From assembly GCF_014698995.1 (NCBI RefSeq), contig NZ_JACWZZ010000001.1:1384501-1448500 (forward strand): DNA of 64,000 bases, written 5' to 3'. Positions 20,147 to 28,361 of this stretch are shown here, piece after piece (the stretch's first letter is position 1; each line of letters opens with the position of its first letter). Made by a program: the position numbers and the translations under genes. The DNA is from Hymenobacter duratus. GTDB lineage: Bacteria; Bacteroidota; Bacteroidia; Cytophagales; Hymenobacteraceae. The notes under the pieces are model-generated. The model ran no database searches. It was not told where the DNA came from and worked only from the letters and a program-made list of their open reading frames with translations.

Positions 20147-20986
20147 GTGCCACCTACCTCCAACGATGTCGAAGTAACTTCCTGGGCCGACCTGCAGCAG
20201 GCGCTGTTTCAGGATACCTGGGACGGCCGCATCGGCCGGTTTCGCTCGCCGTTCGTGTACCGGGGCCTGCGCTCCGAAAGCTGGCCGCTAACCACCAGCC
20301 TGCAGCGCCTCGGCGGCGAGTATCATCTGCTGGAAAACCATTTGCTGCGCAATTTCCGCAAATACGCCCGCGACTTCAGCCAGCCCGGCACGTCGGTGTG
20401 GAACTGGCTGGCGCTGGCCCAGCACCACGGCCTGCCCACCCGCATGCTCGACTGGACCTACTCACCTTACGTGGCCCTGCACTTCGCCACCGACGACCTG
20501 GAAGCCTACGACCAGCCGGGCGTTATCTGGGCCATCAACTACGTGAAAGCGGCCGAGTTTCTGCCGCCCAGTCTGCGGGAGGCCCTGCGCTCGGAAGGTT
20601 CCAACGTGTTTACGCCGGAGCTGCTGGAGCCACTCTGCACCACCCTGCGCGACCTGGAATTGCTGCAGCGGGAGCCGTTTCTGCTGTTTCTGGAGCCGCC
20701 TTCCCTTGATGCACGCATTGTGCACCAGTACGCCCTGTTTTCGCTGATCAATACGGCGCAGGACACCCTGCACGAGTGGCTTGAGCAACATCCGGAGCTA
20801 TATTTTCGCATCATTATTCCGGCAAACCTGAAGTGGGAAGTGCGCGACAAGCTCGACCAGGCGGGTATCACGGAACGGGTGTTGTTTCCGGGGTTAGGAG
20901 GCCTGAGCCGCTGGCTGCACCGCCACTACACGCCTACCCCAGGCCAAACCGCTGCCGAACTGCTCGACGACCAGATTTCCGGCTAA
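20147..20986 (+). CDS. FRG-domain protein
   Basis: A 279-residue soluble protein whose N-terminal half is a FRG domain. The YRG triad is at 38-40 (FVYRGLRSESWPLTTSLQR), followed by QHHGLPTRMLDW at 92-103 and SPYVALHFA at 106-114, the most conserved blocks of the family. The start is a GTG at 20147, since no in-frame ATG lies near. The FRG family has no settled activity; members are scattered across mobile and defence-like loci. Here it is a solitary gene between metabolic genes, converging on a DUF2490 gene with 8 bases between stops. Confidence 0.82.
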   Translation: MPPTSNDVEVTSWADLQQALFQDTWDGRIGRFRSPFVYRGLRSESWPLTTSLQRLGGEYHLLENHLLRNFRKYARDFSQPGTSVWNWLALAQHHGLPTRMLDWTYSPYVALHFATDDLEAYDQPGVIWAINYVKAAEFLPPSLREALRSEGSNVFTPELLEPLCTTLRDLELLQREPFLLFLEPPSLDARIVHQYALFSLINTAQDTLHEWLEQHPELYFRIIIPANLKWEVRDKLDQAGITERVLFPGLGGLSRWLHRHYTPTPGQTAAELLDDQISG

Positions 20987-20994
20987 AGCGGAGC

Positions 20995-21774
20995 TTACTC
21001 AGTGGCCGGTACCGGCTGTGGATCTGCCTGACGCCGGAAGTCAGGGTTGAAATTCAGTCCAATCTGGAGTGTGTGGTTGTGCTCGAACACGGTGCCGTTG
21101 CCCTGCTGCACGAGTTGGTGCAGGTAGCCGACTTCAAGTGAAGTAGCTTTGGAAAACTGGTAGCCAAAGGCCAACGAAGCGCGGTTCTGGTCGAAAAAAT
21201 TGTTGGCCACGTTCCGACCAAAATTCACGAATACCTCATTGGCGGCAGCCAGATATGGCGTGTGCGGCTGCAGCTGGCCCGTGCCGTTGAGCGGCAGCAT
21301 CAGGCGCAGTTGGTAGCGGGTGCGGTTGAGATAGGTAAACTGGTCGTTGCCGGGGCGGCGCAACCAGCGCTGCTCCTGCCGGTAGCGGTGCGACACCTGC
21401 ACCCGGCCTATGGCATCGCGCAACAGCACCTGCTGGTAGAGGCGGTGCTCAGGAAAGCGGCTGGCTGCCGGATATTCGCCGTACGGGTGCGTAAGGGCAA
21501 AAGCGTAGCCGCCCGTCAGCATCAGGCGAGGGCCCGCATAGTAGTTGAGGCCTGCCCGCACAAAGTCCTGCTGCGAGCCGGCCAGCACCTCACTGCGTCG
21601 CCACTGCGCCTCGGTGTGCACGCCCCAGCGCTCCGAGAGGCGTGCGTCGCTGAAGTACATCAGCCAAGTGTGAGCGTTGTGGTCGTTGACGCGAGCCGGC
21701 GTGGTTTGGGCCTGTACTCCTGAAATGGCAGCAAGAAGTAGAGCGGTGGTGGCAGGAAGGAAGCGCAAAAGCAA
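20995..21774 (-). CDS. DUF2490 outer-membrane protein
   Basis: A 259-residue predicted beta-barrel with a signal peptide (cleavage near GVQAQ). The DUF2490 pattern is clear from HNAHTWLMYFSDARLSERW near the start, the HRYRQEQRW motif, and NEVFVNFGRN before the final strands. The only in-frame start I find is TTG at 21772-21774, so the exact N-terminus is uncertain. The function of the family is unknown. Confidence 0.8.
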   Translation of the reverse strand: MLLRFLPATTALLLAAISGVQAQTTPARVNDHNAHTWLMYFSDARLSERWGVHTEAQWRRSEVLAGSQQDFVRAGLNYYAGPRLMLTGGYAFALTHPYGEYPAASRFPEHRLYQQVLLRDAIGRVQVSHRYRQEQRWLRRPGNDQFTYLNRTRYQLRLMLPLNGTGQLQPHTPYLAAANEVFVNFGRNVANNFFDQNRASLAFGYQFSKATSLEVGYLHQLVQQGNGTVFEHNHTLQIGLNFNPDFRRQADPQPVPATE

Positions 21775-21863
21775 AAACTGTGGGTGGTAATCGGCCTATG
21801 TTACGCTAATGTTACCAAGGCGGTTCCTAGCAAACGAAAAGCATAGCTGAATGCCTGCAAAGT

Positions 21864-24500
21864 CTAGGATTGGCCGGCTTCGAAGCGCTTCTTGGTGAGC
21901 TTGGTTGGGATGGCCGAGAGCGGGTCGTCGGGCCAGGGGTGCTTGGGGTAGCGCCCGCGCAGGTCTTTGCGCACCTCAAAATAGCCGTGTTGCCAGAAGC
22001 TGCGCAGGTCCCGCGTGACCTGGGCCGGCCGGCCACCCGGTGAGAGTAAGTGCATCGTCAGCGGCACCCGCCCCTGCGCAACACGCGGCGTATCGAGCAG
22101 GCCAAACACTTCCTGCAGCTTCACGGCCAATACCGGCGCCGCGGCATCAGAATAGTCCAGCGCAACGCGCGAACCGCTGGGAACTTCGAGGTGAGAAGGG
22201 GCGAGGCGGTCCAGCTCCTGGCGCTGGCTCCAGCCGCCGGGCAGCCGCTGCAGCAGCAGCTCGGGCCAGTCGAGCCGGCTCACTTCCTGCAGACTTTTCA
22301 GGCCCGCGAGGTGCGGCTCCAGCCAGTCTTCCAGCTCCATCAGCAGCGCCTCATCCGACACATCGGGCCAGGTATCTGGGAACTGCTGGTGCAGAAACGC
22401 CAGCCGCTCCCGCAGGGCGGTTCCGGCCTCGCTCCAGGGCAGCCGCGCAATGCCTTCGGTGCGCAGTGCCTCTAGCAGCGCCGCAGCTACCAGCGCCGGC
22501 GCGGGTTGAGGCAGGGCTGCATCAGAAAGAACCAAGGCGCCCAATCGGCGGCGGCGGCGGGCCAGCACGCGGCCCGTAGCGGCATCCCAGCGCACTTCGT
22601 CTGTGGCTTCAATCTGCTCCTTGAATAATTCTTCCAGCTCCGTCCGGCTTACGGGGGCGGCCAGCGCAGCGCGGAGCTGGTGCGGTGGCCCATCGAGGTA
22701 AGCAACGGCCAGAAACTGGTCGTCGCGGCCAAAGTGCTCGGCGGGCAGGGCCACGCGCTGGCCGGTGGCCAGGCGCACCCGGTCAGCGGTTTCGCGCTGC
22801 GCCACCCGGTCGGGATAGGCGAGGGCCGTCAGCAGACCGGCCGCATCGGCATCAGCAGAAGTAGCATTTTCCCGGATTCCGGCGCGCTGACGCAAGTTGC
22901 GGGCGGCGTCTCGGACGCGGTGCAGAATGTGGTGCTGCACCAGCAGGCCCGGCAAGGGCGCCCGGCCGTTGGCAATGGCTTCGAACCGGAGCCGCAGGTC
23001 GGGCGGGGTGGGGTGGGCATCGGCGGCCCGCAGCACGTCGCGCTCCGAAAGCAGCGCCGCCAGCGCGGCGGCGGCCGGGCCGTGGCCTAGCTCGTGCCCA
23101 CGCACTACCAAGTGGCCAAGGCGCGGCGCTAGCCCCAGCCGTGCCAGCGCCCGGCCATGCGGTGTAGGCTTTTGGGACAGTGATGAGCTGATGGAGGAAT
23201 GAGGGGCTGAAGCAGTGGGAGGTGCGCCGGGCGTTTCACTATTCACTCCATCACGATTCCCCTCATCGCTAACAACTGCTCCTAGGCGGCGCAACAGGTC
23301 GTTGGCGAGGGCCAGGGCAGGAGCGGGCGGCGCATCGAGCCAGCGTAAACTTTGCGGAGCAGCGCCCCACAAGGCCAGCTCCAGAGCCAGGCTGCTGAGG
23401 TCGGCGGTGAGGATTTCGGGCGGTAGGTAGGCCGGTAGCGCGTCGTGCTCGGTGGTGGTCCAGAGGCGGTAGCAGGTGCCGGGGCCGAGGCGGCCGGCGC
23501 GGCCCCGGCGCTGGTCGGCGGCGGCCTGACTGACAGGTACGGTTTCGAGGGTGCTGAAGCCGGTGCGGGCCTGAAAGCGCGGCACCCGCGCAAAACCACC
23601 GTCAATCACCACTTTCACGCCTGCAATGGTGAGGCTGGTTTCGGCAATGGCGGTGCTGAGCACAATTTTGCGCTGCCCAGCCGGCACGGGGCGCAACGCG
23701 GCATCCTGCTCGGCCAGCGGCAGCTCGCCATGCAGCAAGTGCAGGTGCACCTCATTGGATAAAGTCGATTCCAACTTTTCCGCCACGCGGCGCAGGTCGG
23801 CGAGACCAGGCAGGAATACCAGCAGGTCGCCGTCGGGGTGCTGGCGTAGGGCTTCGCGCACGGCCGTGGGCACCAGCGTCGCCAGCCGCTCGGTGGGACG
23901 AGAGCCGCCGGCCGCTGCCTGGCGCGGGTTCAGATAGTGCGTCTCCACTGGAAACAGAAAGCCGGCGCTGCTCACCACCGGAGCCTGCAGCCAGGTGCCC
24001 ATCCGTTCGGCTTCCAGCGTGGCACTCATCACCAGAATGCGCAACTCGGGCCGCAGCACGGCCTGCGCATCGAGGGCCAGCGCCAACCCCAGGTCGGCGC
24101 GGAGGCTACGCTCATGAAACTCATCGAAAATAACGGCCGCCACACCTTCAAGCGCCGGGTCGTCCTGGATCAGGCGCGTCAGGATACCTTCCGTAATGAC
24201 TTCGATGCGGGTGCGGTCCGATACTTTGCTTTCCAGCCGCACGCGGTAGCCTACGGTTTCTCCCACCGGCTCGCCCAGCAGCTTGGCCAAGCGAGTAGCG
24301 GCGGCGCGGGCGGCCAGCTGGCGCGGCTCCAGCATCAGGATTTTGCCGCCCGCGCGCCACGCGGCATCCAGCAGCGCCAGCGGTACCACGGTGGTTTTGC
24401 CGGCCCCGGGCGGCGCCTGCAAAACCACCCGCTCGTGGGCAGCCAGGGCCGTGAGCAGGCCGGGGAGGGCGGCAACTATCGGGAGGTAGGGGAATTTCAT
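21864..24500 (-). CDS. hrpB: ATP-dependent helicase HrpB
   Basis: An 878-residue DEAH-type helicase. Motif I APPGAGKTT lies near residue 28, motif II is DEFH (IFDEFHERSL), motif III is SAT, and motif VI QRRGRAGR is intact. The long C-terminal half with the HrpB-specific ending (LLSPGGRPAQVTRDLRSFWQ ... YPKHPWPDDP) separates it from HrpA. I start at MKFPYLPIVAALPGL (24500); a frame to 24551 adds 17 residues. The biological role in bacteria is poorly defined. It is downstream of a rhodanese gene, 47 bases apart. Confidence 0.94.
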   Translation of the reverse strand: MKFPYLPIVAALPGLLTALAAHERVVLQAPPGAGKTTVVPLALLDAAWRAGGKILMLEPRQLAARAAATRLAKLLGEPVGETVGYRVRLESKVSDRTRIEVITEGILTRLIQDDPALEGVAAVIFDEFHERSLRADLGLALALDAQAVLRPELRILVMSATLEAERMGTWLQAPVVSSAGFLFPVETHYLNPRQAAAGGSRPTERLATLVPTAVREALRQHPDGDLLVFLPGLADLRRVAEKLESTLSNEVHLHLLHGELPLAEQDAALRPVPAGQRKIVLSTAIAETSLTIAGVKVVIDGGFARVPRFQARTGFSTLETVPVSQAAADQRRGRAGRLGPGTCYRLWTTTEHDALPAYLPPEILTADLSSLALELALWGAAPQSLRWLDAPPAPALALANDLLRRLGAVVSDEGNRDGVNSETPGAPPTASAPHSSISSSLSQKPTPHGRALARLGLAPRLGHLVVRGHELGHGPAAAALAALLSERDVLRAADAHPTPPDLRLRFEAIANGRAPLPGLLVQHHILHRVRDAARNLRQRAGIRENATSADADAAGLLTALAYPDRVAQRETADRVRLATGQRVALPAEHFGRDDQFLAVAYLDGPPHQLRAALAAPVSRTELEELFKEQIEATDEVRWDAATGRVLARRRRRLGALVLSDAALPQPAPALVAAALLEALRTEGIARLPWSEAGTALRERLAFLHQQFPDTWPDVSDEALLMELEDWLEPHLAGLKSLQEVSRLDWPELLLQRLPGGWSQRQELDRLAPSHLEVPSGSRVALDYSDAAAPVLAVKLQEVFGLLDTPRVAQGRVPLTMHLLSPGGRPAQVTRDLRSFWQHGYFEVRKDLRGRYPKHPWPDDPLSAIPTKLTKKRFEAGQS

Positions 24501-24547
24501 GGGCAAGCAGGTTTCTCGCTGAGAGAGTGAGCTTCGGCGAGAAAGAA

Positions 24548-24871
24548 TCAATAAACCGCCACCGCCGGGTCTACGCGCAGACTCCAGGCGTGAATGCCGC
24601 CGCGCAGATTCAGCAGGTTGGTCAATTCGTGGCGGTGCTGCAGGTAGGCTAGCGCCTGCATGGAGCGCACGCCGTGGTGGCAGATGAGCACTACCGGCCG
24701 GTCGTCGGCTACCTCGTCGGCGCGGCGGGCCAGCTCGCCCAGCGGAATCAACTCACTACCCTCGATGCGGCAGTAAGCGTATTCTTCCGGCTGCCGCACG
24801 TCCACGAGCTGGATATTTTCGCCGCTCTGAAGGCGGGAATGCAGTTGTTCGGGCGTGAGTTCGGGCAGCAT
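24548..24871 (-). CDS. Single-domain rhodanese
   Basis: A 107-residue rhodanese-like domain. The active-site loop is CHHGVRS at 64-70, with Cys64 as the persulfide-carrying cysteine; LVDVRQPEEY at 22-31 is the other hallmark. It likely acts as a sulfur carrier or thiosulfate/polysulfide sulfurtransferase in the cytoplasm. It is the first gene of a probable two-gene unit with hrpB. Confidence 0.9.
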   Translation of the reverse strand: MLPELTPEQLHSRLQSGENIQLVDVRQPEEYAYCRIEGSELIPLGELARRADEVADDRPVVLICHHGVRSMQALAYLQHRHELTNLLNLRGGIHAWSLRVDPAVAVY

Positions 24872-24917
24872 ACGACGTGAGAAGGCAGATGAAAGGCAAA
24901 ATTAGGCGCTAGCTCGT

Positions 24918-24925
24918 TAGCTTTG
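24918..24925 (+). promoter_or_regulatory. Predicted -7 box for the pnuC transcript
   Basis: TAGCTTTG matches TAnnTTTG, 59 bases upstream of the chosen pnuC start. No -33 TTTG at standard spacing. Confidence 0.4.
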
Positions 24926-24984
24926 GCCGTAGTTTGCGCTGACTGGGGTTCAGTAACAGATATTTCGCCTTTTCGCCTTCCGCT

Positions 24985-25614
24985 TTGCTGCATTCGTTCT
25001 ACGAGTTCTGGACCGCCGCCGTCGGCAACACGCCGCTGGAATGGGTGGCCGTGCTGACCGGCTTTGCCTGCGTATGGCTGGCCGCCCGCGAGTCGTTGTG
25101 GAACTTTCCGGTGGCCATTTTCAGCTGCGCCCTCTACATCGTGGTGTACTATGGTGCCGGCTTGTATTCTGATTCGCTGCTGCAGATCATGTTCATCGTG
25201 CTTAGCCTGTACGGCTGGTACGAGTGGCTGTATGGCGGGCGCAGCAAAACCGAACTGCCGGTGTCGCGCACGCGGCGTTGGGAATGGGTGGCCTGCGCGG
25301 TATTCATTGTCGCCTTCACCGTCGGTTTCGGCTACTATCTGGAGCACCACACCGATGCCACGCTGCCGCACTGGGACAGTTTCACGACGGCCGGCAGCCT
25401 GGCCGCGCAGTTTCTGCTGATGCGCAAGCGCCTGGAAAACTGGTGGCTCTGGATTGTGGTGGACCTGCTCTACGTGCCAATTCTCTGGTACAAGCAGCTG
25501 TACCCGACCAGCGGCCTGTATGCGCTGTACCTGGGGCTGGCCGTGTACGGCTACCTGGAGTGGCGGAAATCCATGAGGAAGGAGCAGGTGGCAATGAGCA
25601 TAAACAGTAAATAG
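24985..25614 (+). CDS. pnuC: PnuC-family vitamin transporter (nicotinamide riboside, or thiamine as PnuT)
   Basis: A 209-residue, seven-helix membrane protein of the PnuC family, facilitative carriers that work with intracellular phosphorylation. The family pattern is visible in PLEWVAVLTGFACVWLAAR, NFPVAIFSCALYIVVYY, YSDSLLQIMFIVLSLYGWYEW and NWWLWIVVDLLYVPILWYKQ. The best start is TTG at 24985. The next gene encodes a NadR-like kinase, which suggests nicotinamide riboside; but a TPP-riboswitch TonB receptor lies 2.7 kb downstream, and PnuT thiamine carriers belong to the same family. Confidence 0.86.
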   Translation: MLHSFYEFWTAAVGNTPLEWVAVLTGFACVWLAARESLWNFPVAIFSCALYIVVYYGAGLYSDSLLQIMFIVLSLYGWYEWLYGGRSKTELPVSRTRRWEWVACAVFIVAFTVGFGYYLEHHTDATLPHWDSFTTAGSLAAQFLLMRKRLENWWLWIVVDLLYVPILWYKQLYPTSGLYALYLGLAVYGYLEWRKSMRKEQVAMSINSK

Positions 25615-25718
25615 TCAGCCATGAAACACTCTCCTGATTCCCTCGTGTGCTGGCGCAGCTCTTCCACCCGCTTTACCGCATTTAGTGCTCATTCCTCCTT
25701 GTTCACTGCTCCTTGAAA

Positions 25719-26246
25719 ATGCTGCGTGTTGCCCTCACCGGCCCCGAATCGACGGGCAAAACCACCCTCAGCCGCCAGCTGGCCGCGCACTACAACACCA
25801 GCTGGGCGCCCGAATACGCCCGCACCTATCTGGAGCAGCACGGCCCTAAATACACCCTCGACGACCTCGAAACCATAGCGCACGGCCAGCTGCGGGCTGA
25901 AGCCGAAGCCGAAATTCAGGCTATTCAGATGGACCGGCCGGTGTTTTTCTGCGACACGGATCTGCTGGTGATAAAAATCTGGTCGGAGCACGCGTTCGGC
26001 CATTGCCCCGACTGGATTCTGGAGCAGATTGAGCAGCAGCACTACGATTTGGTATTGCTGCTGAACGTGGATCTGCCTTGGGAACCGGACCCGTTGCGCG
26101 AACATCCGCACCTGCGCCAGCAGTTTTTCCGGCTCTATCAGCACACGCTGCAGGAGCAGTTGTCGCACTTCGCCGAAATAAGCGGCCCACCGGCCCGGCG
26201 CCTGGAGCAGGCCTGCTACCACGTGGATGAGCTGCTGCTGGAATAA
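25719..26246 (+). CDS. NadR-like ribosylnicotinamide kinase-type ATPase
   Basis: A 175-residue P-loop kinase resembling the C-terminal kinase domain of NadR, without its adenylyltransferase or DNA-binding parts. Walker A GPESTGKTT is at 8-16, and WAPEYARTYLE and FFCDTDLLVIKIW follow in family order. It should phosphorylate the vitamin brought in by the PnuC-type carrier 104 bases upstream and so trap it. A TTG two codons upstream (25713) is an alternative start; I prefer the ATG. Confidence 0.87.
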   Translation: MLRVALTGPESTGKTTLSRQLAAHYNTSWAPEYARTYLEQHGPKYTLDDLETIAHGQLRAEAEAEIQAIQMDRPVFFCDTDLLVIKIWSEHAFGHCPDWILEQIEQQHYDLVLLLNVDLPWEPDPLREHPHLRQQFFRLYQHTLQEQLSHFAEISGPPARRLEQACYHVDELLLE

Positions 26247-26344
26247 GCGGAACGGCGACCTATAGCGAACGGGTTGCCGTATAAGCGACCCACATTGTCT
26301 CTACCTTCCTAGCACCGGCTCACCGTCGGCGTTTCTTCCTATTT

Positions 26345-27220
26345 ATGACGTATACCCTCGAAAACGAGCTGTGCCGCATGCAGGTGCAGGCCCACGGTGC
26401 CGAGCTGAGCAGCTTCGTCCGCAAAGACCTCAACAACCTGGAGTATATCTGGGAAGCCGACCCGGCCGTGTGGGGCCGCCATGCGCCGGTGCTGTTCCCG
26501 ATAGTGGGCCGCCTGCCCAACGATACCTACACCCACCAGGGCCAGAGCTACCGCCTTACCCAGCACGGTTTCGCCCGCGACCAGGAATTCACGTTGCTGC
26601 GCCAGACCGCCGCCGAGTTGGTACTGGAGTTGCGCGCCACCGAGGCTACCCGCGCCCTGTTTCCCTTCGGGTTCAGCCTCGTGGTTTCGTACCGGCTGGC
26701 GGGGCCGCAACTCACCATAGGCTGGGAAGTGCACAACACCGGCACCGGCGAGCTGCTGTTCAGCATCGGGGCACATCCGGCGTTTCGCTGCCCGCTGCAG
26801 GAAGGCGAGACGTTTGAGGACTACGAATTCGTGTTCGACCACCCCGTGACAGCGGAGCAGCACTTGCTGGAAGGCGGCCTGCTCACCGGCGAAACCGAGC
26901 CGCTGCTCACTCAGCAAACTACGCTGCCGCTCAGCTATAAGCTCTTCGAGCGGGATGCGCTGGTGCTGAAGCACTTCGATTTCACGCACGTCACGCTGCG
27001 CAGCCGCCGTTCCGGCCGGGCCGTACGCCTGCGGTTTGATGGGTTTCCCTTTCTTGGCCTCTGGACCAAAGGCGAAGGAGCCCAGTTCGTGTGCATCGAG
27101 CCCTGGCACGGCATTGCCGGCTCCACCAGCGACACGGGCGAACTGGCCGACAAGGAAGGTATTCTGGCGCTGGAGCCGGGCCAGGAGTTTGCAACGTCCT
27201 ACAGCATCACGGTAGAGTAG
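26345..27220 (+). CDS. Aldose 1-epimerase family protein (LacX-like)
   Basis: A 291-residue beta-sandwich protein of the galactose-mutarotase superfamily. FPIVGRLPNDTY, QHGFARDQEF and GAHPAFRCPL are the LacX-like markers, with catalytic histidines in the second and third. It probably interconverts anomers of a sugar or sugar phosphate; substrate is unknown. It is followed after 2 bases by an acetyltransferase gene, so the two are co-translated or at least co-transcribed. Confidence 0.88.
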   Translation: MTYTLENELCRMQVQAHGAELSSFVRKDLNNLEYIWEADPAVWGRHAPVLFPIVGRLPNDTYTHQGQSYRLTQHGFARDQEFTLLRQTAAELVLELRATEATRALFPFGFSLVVSYRLAGPQLTIGWEVHNTGTGELLFSIGAHPAFRCPLQEGETFEDYEFVFDHPVTAEQHLLEGGLLTGETEPLLTQQTTLPLSYKLFERDALVLKHFDFTHVTLRSRRSGRAVRLRFDGFPFLGLWTKGEGAQFVCIEPWHGIAGSTSDTGELADKEGILALEPGQEFATSYSITVE

Positions 27221-27222
27221 CC

Positions 27223-27639
27223 ATGCCCGCTCTGCCCGCAATCTGGGCCATAGCGCCCAGCCACACCTATCTGCTGCGCCACGAAGTGCTATGGCCCAAT
27301 ATGCCGCTGGACTACGTGAAGCTGGAAAATGACGCCGAAGGCTACCATTATGGCGCCTTCCAGGACGACCAGTTGGTATCGGTAATTTCCCTTTTCATAG
27401 AAGGCGAAGAAGCCCGCTTCCGCAAGTTTGCCACCGACCCGGCCTACCAGCGCCAGGGAATTGGCAGCGCCTTGCTGCGGTACGTACTAGCCGAAGCGCG
27501 CCGCCTGGGGGCCCGCCGCCTCTGGTGCGACGCCCGCCAGGACAGTGCTGCTTTCTACGCCCGTTTCGGGATGCAGCCGGAAGGTGAGGTATTCTACAAG
27601 GGCCTCATTGCCTATGTGCGCATGGCCCGCACCTTATAG
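27223..27639 (+). CDS. GNAT N-acetyltransferase
   Basis: A 138-residue GNAT. The acetyl-CoA motif is RKFATDPAYQRQGIGSALL, with QRQGIG as the pyrophosphate-binding loop, and FYARFGMQPEGEVFYKGLI is the usual C-terminal strand-helix pair. Start ATG at 27223 is 2 bases after the epimerase stop; longer frames run into that gene. Substrate is unknown. A small free-standing GNAT of this kind often acts on an amine or amino acid. Confidence 0.85.
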   Translation: MPALPAIWAIAPSHTYLLRHEVLWPNMPLDYVKLENDAEGYHYGAFQDDQLVSVISLFIEGEEARFRKFATDPAYQRQGIGSALLRYVLAEARRLGARRLWCDARQDSAAFYARFGMQPEGEVFYKGLIAYVRMARTL

Positions 27640-27751
27640 CCAGTGAATCAGGCTCGCAACAGCACTTGTGGCGGGCCCTTTCGCTGTATCAGCCATGAGA
27701 CACAGTGGGGCGGGCCGGAAGGTGTGGTTATACCTAAAAATGCTGTATCGG

Positions 27752-27997
27752 TTACAGCAGCATGGGCTCGGTGGGGCGCACAGGCGTGCGGGGCCGGCGG
27801 TTATAGTCCGGTTCCCAGTCGTTGATGGGACGCGTGATGCCGGGCGGCAGGTCCAGGTCGGGCAGGCCATCATCGAGCGGCTCGCCCCCGTCGTCGTCGT
27901 TGTCAGGCTGGGGTGGGGAAGGGAAGCGGCGCCGCGGAATCACTACGAAATACACGGCAATAGCCAGAAGCAGGAGCAGGTAGACGAGGGGAGTCAT
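27752..27997 (-). CDS. Small hypothetical membrane protein
   Basis: An 81-residue frame with one N-terminal membrane helix (PLVYLLLLLAIAVYFVVI), an arginine stop-transfer RRR, and an acidic then proline/arginine-rich tail. It looks like a real tail-in-cytoplasm or periplasm small protein, but I know no family. It is the only plausible gene between the acetyltransferase and the riboswitch. Confidence 0.5.
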   Translation of the reverse strand: MTPLVYLLLLLAIAVYFVVIPRRRFPSPPQPDNDDDGGEPLDDGLPDLDLPPGITRPINDWEPDYNRRPRTPVRPTEPMLL

Positions 27998-28162
27998 GGC
28001 CGGGAGAGCTGAAAGACAAACGAACGGAGTAATCCGACGGCAACCAGATAACTAACGGAGCCGGTACCGTCGTTGTTTTGATAAAAATACGGCTGCCAGC
28101 TAGTGTAGTAGAGTTCTAAGTTAGCTGATAATCAACCGAAAGTAAAGTGGTTTGACCACGGG

Positions 28163-28193
28163 CTTGCAAGTAGCAGTTTGCGGTCTACCTTTG
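28163..28193 (+). promoter_or_regulatory. Predicted promoter of the TPP-riboswitch/TonB-receptor transcript
   Basis: CTTG (28163-28166), 19-base spacer and TACCTTTG (28186-28193). The -7 box ends 10 bases before the riboswitch begins, so transcription would start at or just before the aptamer. Confidence 0.6.
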
Positions 28194-28202
28194 CGGCAGA
28201 AG

Positions 28203-28286
28203 TTTAGGGGTGCCCCAGGCCGGGAGTGGCAGGGGGCTGAGATCATACCCATTGAACCTGCCCGGGTAATGCCGGCGAAGGGAACA
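28203..28286 (+). promoter_or_regulatory. TPP riboswitch (THI element)
   Basis: The strand carries the conserved THI-box blocks in order: GGGGTGCC (28207-28214), GGGGGCTGAGATCATACCC (28232-28250) and GAACCTGCCCGGGTAATGCC (28254-28273), then GGCGAAGGGAA. These form the pyrimidine- and pyrophosphate-sensing arms of the thiamine pyrophosphate aptamer. It lies 75 bases before the TonB-receptor start codon, so it should shut that gene off when TPP is abundant. Confidence 0.95.
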
Positions 28287-28361
28287 AACGATCCGCGAGC
28301 GACAAGCCGAAGGCACCGACCCCTGGTGTCCGGTCCGTTCCACTTTTTCTTTTTCAAACCC

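Noticed and set aside
28152-28361. Upstream in-frame extension of the TonB receptor
   Set aside because: It crosses the TPP riboswitch and its residues do not look like signal peptide or receptor sequence.
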